Under the pieces are notes generated by a model that made no database searches, had not been told where the DNA came from, and worked only from the letters and a program-made list of their open reading frames with translations. From an uncultured Oscillospiraceae bacterium (GTDB lineage Bacteria > Bacillota > Clostridia > Oscillospirales > Acutalibacteraceae), in the NCBI GenBank assembly GCA_958354085.1, contig CATWUX010000034.1:1-18639 (forward strand): 18,639 nucleotides of DNA, read 5' to 3'. The position numbers were made by a program, and so were the translations under genes. Shown here one piece after another: positions 13,814 to 18,639 of the stretch; positions within the stretch are counted from its first letter, which is position 1; every line of letters starts with the position of its first letter.

Positions 13814-14469
13814 AAAAGAAAGAACACCACGGACGACAAAATACAGGGCGGGAACTGCTGCGGATTTTCTTTGAGACGTTTCTTGCAAAAAACCTGGTTC
13901 TGGTGCAAGCGATTGGTATTTGCCCCATTTTGGCGGTGGGGACGCATCTGAAATACGGCGTGGCGCTGACGGTTTGCACGGCGGCTGTCCTGCTGCCGAC
14001 CAGCCTGTTCATGTCGTATTGCGGCGAACGGCTGCCGGCTTGGTCGCGCCCGCCGCTGTACACCGTAGGCGCTTCCGTTTTGCTGGTGGGCGCGGCACTG
14101 GTCGTGGATCAGTTCATCTCGCATGAGATCTATGCGGCGCTGTATCTGTTTTTGCCGCTGATGGCTGTCAACACCATTTTCACCTATCGTGCCGGCGGCT
14201 TTTCCGTTACCAACCGTCCGCTGGCGGCGCTGGTGGATGCGGTCGGTTCCTCTTTGGGCTTTGGATTGGTTATTTGCGTGGTTTCCGCGCTGCGGGAGTT
14301 GGCAATCGCCGGTACAATCTGGGATGTGCCGCTGAACACGCCGTTCCGCCTGCCGGAGGCGGCGTTGTCCTTTGCCGGATTCCTGCTGCTGGGCTTTTTG
14401 GCCGCGTTCGTGCAATGGCTGAAGGCATTTGTCCGTCGTCTGGCCGGAGAAAAGGAGGAGTCGGTATGA
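13810..14469 (+). CDS. rnfE: RnfE-like membrane subunit
   Basis: 219 residues, six predicted membrane helices, Rnf-Nqr family. NLVLVQAIGICPILAVG (28-44) is a clear RnfE signature and keeps its cysteine C38. Also typical are DAVGSSLGFGLV (143-154) and ALRELAIAGTIW (160-171). In classical RnfE a second cysteine lies in VNC-x-LGRAEAF; here the region reads AVNTIFTYRAGGF (119-131), with T122 in place of the cysteine and the RAEAF block changed. The protein order and the longer C-terminus make RnfE rather than RnfA the better name. It overlaps rnfD and the next gene by ATGA on both ends. Confidence 0.85.
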   Translation: MKKKEHHGRQNTGRELLRIFFETFLAKNLVLVQAIGICPILAVGTHLKYGVALTVCTAAVLLPTSLFMSYCGERLPAWSRPPLYTVGASVLLVGAALVVDQFISHEIYAALYLFLPLMAVNTIFTYRAGGFSVTNRPLAALVDAVGSSLGFGLVICVVSALRELAIAGTIWDVPLNTPFRLPEAALSFAGFLLLGFLAAFVQWLKAFVRRLAGEKEESV

Positions 14470-15062
14470 AAGGTATTTCCGATTTGCTTTTCTTTCTGCT
14501 GCTGACGATATTTGTGCAGAACATCGTGCTCACCACCGGCTTTGGTTCTTCGGTCATGCTGCGTATTGTGCGCCGTCCGCAGGATATTTTCCGGTTTGGC
14601 GGATTGCTGTGCGGGTTTTCGCTGTTGACAATGCTGATCGCCTATCCGCTGGATCGGCTCATCGGCACTTCCTATACCGCTAAGCTGCTGCGCCCGCTGA
14701 TGCTCATCGCGATTGCGGCGGTCTTGTATATACTCGCGTGCCTGATTCTGAAGCGGGCGATGCCGTCTGTTTATGCAAACGTGCGGCGCTTGCTGCCGCT
14801 GGCGGCGTTCAACAACGTGGTCATCGGCATCGCGCTGATTGCCAATCACACGTTTGCGCTTTCATTGCCGGGCGCTATCGGTTTGGCTGTCGGCTCGTCG
14901 GTGGGCTTTGTGTTGCTGTCGTGGCTGACAGCCGAGGGGATGGAACGTATCGATAATCCCGATATGCCGCAGGCGTTTCGCGGGTTGCCCGCCACGCTGC
15001 TGTATCTTGGAATTTTGGCGCTTGCCTTGATGGGCTTCGGCAGCAGCGTTTCCATGATGTAA
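14466..15062 (+). CDS. rnfA: RnfA-like membrane subunit lacking cluster cysteines
   Basis: 198 residues, usual RnfA size, with six predicted membrane helices. The C-terminal block MPQAFRGLPATLLYLGILAL (167-186) with MGF (189-191) is clearly RnfA-like, as is LPLAAFNNVVIGIAL (110-124). Both cysteines that in RnfA bind the intramembrane 2Fe-2S cluster are gone: the LGICPF place reads FGSSVM (26-31, S29) and the TNCAVLG place reads FNNVVIG (115-121, N117). Start at ATG 14466 is set by the ATGA overlap with rnfE and GGAGGAG upstream. Normally rnfB follows rnfA in clostridial operons; here it does not. Confidence 0.85.
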   Translation: MKGISDLLFFLLLTIFVQNIVLTTGFGSSVMLRIVRRPQDIFRFGGLLCGFSLLTMLIAYPLDRLIGTSYTAKLLRPLMLIAIAAVLYILACLILKRAMPSVYANVRRLLPLAAFNNVVIGIALIANHTFALSLPGAIGLAVGSSVGFVLLSWLTAEGMERIDNPDMPQAFRGLPATLLYLGILALALMGFGSSVSMM

Positions 15063-15109
15063 AGCATAGTAAGCCGTGACCGGTATTATTTTAAGAGAGG
15101 AATGGTCGT

Positions 15110-16273
15110 ATGCCGCAGAAATTGCATCGCGGGAAAAAGCGTGTGTTTCGCAAGCAGAGAACCGCAGTTCTGAAAAATATTGTGCTCGGGATACTCGGGG
15201 TGATGGTGGTTGCGGGGAGCTTTTTTGCTACCAAATATATCGTGGAGCATCCGCGCACGACTGCCGAAAGCTCCTCGGTTCCGTCGTCCGATGCTTCCTC
15301 TCCCTCATTGGAACAGCCGTCGTCCTCGGAGCCGTCCGTGAGCGAGCCGGAGCAGCCGGCCGCGGCCACGCACGGATTTTATTTGCCGGTGGAGACGCTG
15401 CGGGATGAGGCACAGCTGGACACGCTGCTGACGCAGGCTGCGGCTGCGGGCTTCAACCATGTGGTGTTTGATCTCAAGCCGGTGAGCGGAGAACTGCAAT
15501 ACGTTTCAGCGGTTACGCTGGCGGCGCGCAACACCGCGAAAGACGCATGGACGATGGAGCAGCTGACCGCGCTGGCGAGGCGGATGCGGGATAAGGGGCT
15601 GGAACCGGTTCCCCGCCTGTTTGCGTTCCAGGATGAATCCGCCGGCGATTTGGACAGCGCGAAAATCACCTACGGCGACAGTACGATCACGTGGCTGGAT
15701 GCGAAACCGGAGAACGGCGGAAAACCGTGGCTGAATCCCTGCTCCCCGGACGCGCGTGCCTATATTTTGGGGCTGGTAGAGGAACTCAAAAATAACGGCT
15801 TTCAGACGGTTATGCTGGACAGCGTGCAGTTTCCGAATAAGGAATGGGGCGCGTTTTACGGGCATGATCCGCTGAGCAGCCAGCCAAAGCGCACAGTGCT
15901 GGAGACGTTCCTGCAGGAGGTGCGTGCCGTGGAGGGCGTGACCGTGATCCTGTCCATGCCCGGCGAAGCGGCGGCGAACGGCGCCGAGGCGTTTGGCGGC
16001 AATCCGCTGACATTGGGAGCGGCGGTCGCCGCGCCGGCACTGACGGCGGAGGCTGCATCGTATGAAACGGTCAAAGCGCAGGTAACGGCGGCGCAGGCTC
16101 TCCTGCAGACGCAGGAGGGAACCGTTCTGGAGCCGTGGCTGACAACCGCAGACTATACGGCGGCGCAGGTGCAGGAGCAGTTGCGCGCGGTACGGGAAAG
16201 CGGCGGCGATACGGCCGGTTATTGGCTGTATCATGCGCAGGGCGTATACGATTTTGCCGCGCTGCAACCATGA
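15110..16273 (+). CDS. Membrane-anchored putative glycoside hydrolase (DUF4015-like)
   Basis: 387 residues. A basic N-terminus (MPQKLHRGKKRVFRKQR) is followed by one membrane helix at about 21-42, then a Ser/Pro/Glu-rich linker (50-86). The extracellular domain looks like a TIM barrel from residue 88. Strand motifs FNHVVFDLKPVSGELQY (115-131), VPRLFAFQ and FQTVMLDSVQFP (231-242, D237) resemble the putative glycoside hydrolase family DUF4015. The usual QFDYVRFP is changed to LDSVQFP, and activity is unknown. GAGAGG lies 9 nt before the ATG. It starts 47 nt after rnfA without a terminator between, so it may be in the same transcript. Confidence 0.72.
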   Translation: MPQKLHRGKKRVFRKQRTAVLKNIVLGILGVMVVAGSFFATKYIVEHPRTTAESSSVPSSDASSPSLEQPSSSEPSVSEPEQPAAATHGFYLPVETLRDEAQLDTLLTQAAAAGFNHVVFDLKPVSGELQYVSAVTLAARNTAKDAWTMEQLTALARRMRDKGLEPVPRLFAFQDESAGDLDSAKITYGDSTITWLDAKPENGGKPWLNPCSPDARAYILGLVEELKNNGFQTVMLDSVQFPNKEWGAFYGHDPLSSQPKRTVLETFLQEVRAVEGVTVILSMPGEAAANGAEAFGGNPLTLGAAVAAPALTAEAASYETVKAQVTAAQALLQTQEGTVLEPWLTTADYTAAQVQEQLRAVRESGGDTAGYWLYHAQGVYDFAALQP

Positions 16274-16303
16274 CGTGATAATGGCACAGGAGAGCGATTA
16301 ACC

Positions 16304-17143
16304 ATGATAATTGATTTCCATACCCATATGTTTCCGGATGCGATCGCGGCGGCGGCTCTTCGCCAGCTGGAGCAGAATGCCCGGGATATTTCAGGAGAAC
16401 AGGCGGGCATTCACCCGCATACCGACGGCACGGCGAACGGGCTGGCAGAATCCGCCAACCGCGCCGGCATCGACGTTTGTGTGGTGATGCCGATCGCAAC
16501 GTCGATCAAGCCGTCCGAGACGCTCAACACCTTTGCGGCGGCGATCGACGCGCGGCCGGGCTTGCGTTCATTCGGCAGCGTGCATCCGCGCTGTCCGCGC
16601 TGGCAGGAGGAGCTGGAGCGTGTGCGTTCGCTGGGGCTGCGCGGTATCAAGCTGCATCCGGAATATCAGGACTTTTTTGTGGATTCGCCGGAAGGACAGG
16701 CGGTGGTGCGTGAAGCGGCGCGCCTCGGCCTGTGGGTATTGTTCCACGCGGGCGAGGATGTAGGCATCGCGCCGCCGGTGCATTGTACGCCGGAGCGTGT
16801 CGCACGGCTGCGGCAGGCGGTGCCGGAAGCCAAGCTGATTTTGGCACATATGGGCGGTTACCGGCTGTGGAAGCAGGTGCTGCCGCTGCTGCCCGCGTTG
16901 GGGGTGTGGCTGGACACCTCGTTTTGTATTCCCAATCATCCCGAAGCGCATGAGCTGCTGGCGCGCGTTCTGCGGGAAAACGGGCCGGAACACGTACTGT
17001 TCGGCACCGATTCACCGTGGGCGGATCAACAAGTGTCGCTGCAGGCCACACGGCAGTTTTTAGCAGACTATGGCTTTTCCGCAGAGGAGACAGCCGCCAT
17101 TCTGGGCGGTAATGCGCAGCGTTTGCTGGCTGGGCAGGTATAA
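16304..17143 (+). CDS. Amidohydrolase family protein (Amidohydro_2-like)
   Basis: 279 residues, a TIM-barrel metal-dependent hydrolase. Metal and catalytic residues appear in the normal order: H6 and H8 in DFHTH, K116 in GIKLHPEY, H148 in LFHAG, H182 in AHMGG and D236 in FGTDSPW. The family includes decarboxylases and hydrolases of cyclic substrates; the substrate cannot be told. Short members like this one are common in Clostridia. No signal peptide, so it is cytoplasmic. CAGGAGAG lies about 10 nt before the ATG. It follows the glycoside-hydrolase-like gene by 30 nt, consistent with one operon. Confidence 0.86.
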   Translation: MIIDFHTHMFPDAIAAAALRQLEQNARDISGEQAGIHPHTDGTANGLAESANRAGIDVCVVMPIATSIKPSETLNTFAAAIDARPGLRSFGSVHPRCPRWQEELERVRSLGLRGIKLHPEYQDFFVDSPEGQAVVREAARLGLWVLFHAGEDVGIAPPVHCTPERVARLRQAVPEAKLILAHMGGYRLWKQVLPLLPALGVWLDTSFCIPNHPEAHELLARVLRENGPEHVLFGTDSPWADQQVSLQATRQFLADYGFSAEETAAILGGNAQRLLAGQV

Positions 17144-17177
17144 TATTATTCTCTCACTCAAAATAGGAGAATGATAT
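17143..17177. repeat. AT-rich inverted repeat before the VanZ-GtrA gene
   Basis: 11-bp arms, 17143-17153 and 17167-17177, with one wobble pair and a 13-nt gap, starting at the last base of the amidohydrolase stop. No T run follows. It may be a weak hairpin or an operator. Confidence 0.35.
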
Positions 17178-17200
17178 AGGCGAAAGGATTGTACATAACT

Positions 17201-18115
17201 ATGAGAAATCCCGAAAAACAGGCGTCATCTCAAAATTGCCGCCGTGACCGTATTCTCTGCGGACTGGCATGGACGGTGGCCGCTGTCTGGGCGGTGCTGT
17301 TGTTTTTGCTGTCTTCTCTGCACGGCCGCACGGCCGCGCGTTGGATGGCGTATGCGACCGACAGCGTGCAATGGCTGCTGCGGATGCTGCTGGGGGAGCT
17401 GTCGCCTGCTTTGGAACGCGTCATACAGCAGTTTACGCCGTTATTGGTACCGTTTTGCGGCTTTATGATATTGGCGTTTTTTATCTGGCTCGCGCTGCGG
17501 CGTTCCGGCTTTGGACCGAATTCGTCGTTGGCTCTCAGCTTTGCCGCGACGGTGCTGTGCGCCGTGCTGAACGAACTGCATCAGGTGTTTATGCCGGGAA
17601 GGCTGCCGCGGATTGCGGACTGGCTGGTGGACACGGCCGGCGCGTTTTGCATTTTGGCCGGTATTGCGCTGTTCAGCTGGATGTGGAACCGGTTCCCAAA
17701 ACTGGTGAACCGTGAGACCGTCAGCTATGTGGTGTTCGGCGCGTTGACCACGCTGATCAACATCGTGTTTTATATGGTATGTTACAACACCTTCGGTATT
17801 CCGAATCTGGTCAGCAATACCATCGCCTGGGTGGCAGCGGTTTTGTTTGCCTATGTCGTCAATAAGCTGTTCGTGTTTTGCAGCCATAACGAAACGTTCC
17901 GGCAGGCGCTGCGGGAGTTCGCTCTGTTTATCGGCGCGCGGGTGCTGTCGCTGGGCATCGACCTGCTGGGCATGTATCTGCTGGTGGATATCTTGTCACT
18001 CAGCGGCAATTGGGCCAAGATCGGTATGAATGTAATCGTGTTGGTACTCAATTACATTTTCAGTAAGCTGTTTATCTTTCGGAAAAATGCTGTGTCCTCA
18101 CCGGATACGGAATGA
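17201..18115 (+). CDS. VanZ-like/GtrA-like fusion membrane protein
   Basis: 304 residues from ATG 17201; AAAGGA lies 12 nt upstream, and the in-frame TTG at 17189 is too close to it. Residues about 20-165 are VanZ-like: four hydrophobic helices and the signature NELHQVFMPGRLPRIADW (124-141) followed by DTAGAF. Residues about 172-295 are GtrA-like: VVFGALTTLINIVFY, NKLFVF (221-226) and NYIFSKLFIFRK, with four helices. VanZ-type proteins are linked with resistance to glycopeptides and lipoglycopeptides by an unclear mechanism. GtrA-type proteins are thought to help move lipid-linked sugars across the membrane. The fusion suggests a joint role at the cell envelope, which is inference. Confidence 0.83.
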   Translation: MRNPEKQASSQNCRRDRILCGLAWTVAAVWAVLLFLLSSLHGRTAARWMAYATDSVQWLLRMLLGELSPALERVIQQFTPLLVPFCGFMILAFFIWLALRRSGFGPNSSLALSFAATVLCAVLNELHQVFMPGRLPRIADWLVDTAGAFCILAGIALFSWMWNRFPKLVNRETVSYVVFGALTTLINIVFYMVCYNTFGIPNLVSNTIAWVAAVLFAYVVNKLFVFCSHNETFRQALREFALFIGARVLSLGIDLLGMYLLVDILSLSGNWAKIGMNVIVLVLNYIFSKLFIFRKNAVSSPDTE

Positions 18116-18123
18116 CCATCCGC

Positions 18124-18163
18124 AAAAAACGCTCTCGTCGTTCGCACGACGGGAGCGTTTTTT
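18124..18163. terminator. Strong intrinsic terminator closing the rnf-to-VanZ block
   Basis: 18-bp stem with one wobble pair (18124-18141 with 18146-18163), TCGC loop and six T at the end on the + strand; on the - strand it would also end in six T. It begins 8 nt after the stop. It is the only clear terminator found from 11557 to this point. Confidence 0.93.
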
Positions 18164-18274
18164 GTAACCATTTTGCATAGGTTTTAAAGAGAAAATTTGC
18201 TGCGGCGTATATTGCTCCGGTTTCCTGCATACGTATTGGTGATAGATGAATGGATGAAAGGCGGGAATCGCGAT

Positions 18275-18639
18275 ATGAAGCTTACCTCCCAAAACAATAA
18301 GGAATCCCTGGAGCGCATGATCGAAAAATATAATCGGGAAATGATGCAGCTGTATGCCCAGCAATTAAAGAAAACAACATCGGTGCCTGTCGAACCGGTT
18401 TTGGCTGCACCCGCGGCCCAAGCGGCGGTGACGGACGTACCGTCTGCCCCGATCAAGGAGCAAGAGAAAAATCCGAAACCTGCACCGGAGCCGGAATACA
18501 CGCCTGTACCGGAACCTGCGCCGGAACCGGAACCGCAGGAGGAAAACGAACGGCCGGAGACGGACACCGGCTATATTCAGGTGCGTACGTTTACGGCGCG
18601 GGAGGCGATCCCGATTGCCGGTGCGTTGGTGACAATCAC
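18275..18639 (+). CDS. Proline/glutamate-rich protein with regulatory-like beta domain (partial)
   Basis: The gene runs off the window; 121 codons are visible. ATG 18275 was chosen over the in-frame ATG 18254 because of the purine-rich GGCGGGAA before it. Residues 1-33 are charged and helical (NKESLERMIEKYNREMMQLY), 34-65 are Ala/Val/Pro-rich, and 66-98 form a Pro-Glu linker with repeated PEPE/PVPE/PAPE units. From residue 99, GYIQVRTFTAREAIPIAGA leads into what looks like a carboxypeptidase-regulatory-like beta sandwich. No signal peptide or membrane helix is visible. Function unknown; linker and domain suggest an envelope or spore-layer protein, at low certainty. No clear promoter was found in 18164-18274. 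Confidence 0.7.
   Translation, partial: MKLTSQNNKESLERMIEKYNREMMQLYAQQLKKTTSVPVEPVLAAPAAQAAVTDVPSAPIKEQEKNPKPAPEPEYTPVPEPAPEPEPQEENERPETDTGYIQVRTFTAREAIPIAGALVTI

Noticed and set aside
18184..18567. 127-residue open frame on the - strand near the right edge
   Set aside because: Its Gly/Ser repeats are the antisense image of the Pro-Glu linker on the + strand, which has the better start and continues past the window edge.
1..18639. CRISPR arrays, insertion sequences or prophage genes
   Set aside because: No regularly spaced repeats, transposase motifs or integrase/phage genes were seen on either strand; the window reads as core chromosome.

Overview
The window looks like ordinary chromosome from a low-oxygen Firmicute of the Clostridia, most likely an Oscillospiraceae/Ruminococcaceae relative. 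Pointers are a GC-rich but Gram-positive style sequence (strong AGGAGG-type ribosome sites, sigma-A promoters often with TGn extended -10 boxes), MecA-like adaptor, RqcH, LuxS, a DUF4317 protein and Rnf-type membrane genes. The taxonomic call is inference from gene content only.

Left part (1-4410, all + strand): the tail of a YeiH-like membrane transporter, then a zinc-dependent phospholipase C-like protein followed at 17 nt by luxS, a NahK-like sugar kinase, a SigH-like sigma factor, a 63-nt tRNA-like sequence and a double zinc-ribbon protein. Most units are closed by clear intrinsic terminators.

Middle (4500-11310): rqcH (+) converges on a stand-alone 5S rRNA gene (-) that has its own promoter and shares a bidirectional terminator. 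DUF4317 (+) converges on a YbaK-PHP operon (-) across another bidirectional hairpin. A small unknown gene (-) is followed by an AT-rich 540-bp gap without genes, then rpe (+) converging on mecA (-).

Right part (11311-18639, all + strand): a structured leader precedes four tightly coupled genes resembling rnfC, rnfD, rnfE and rnfA. rnfG and rnfB are absent, and the residues that hold the flavins, NADH and the intramembrane iron-sulfur cluster in classical Rnf are largely missing. Only the two 4Fe-4S motifs of RnfC remain intact. This stripped Rnf-like complex is the most unusual thing in the window. It runs without any visible terminator into a membrane-anchored glycoside-hydrolase-like protein, an amidohydrolase and a VanZ-GtrA fusion, and a strong terminator then ends the block at 18124-18163. 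The window closes inside a proline/glutamate-rich protein of unknown function.
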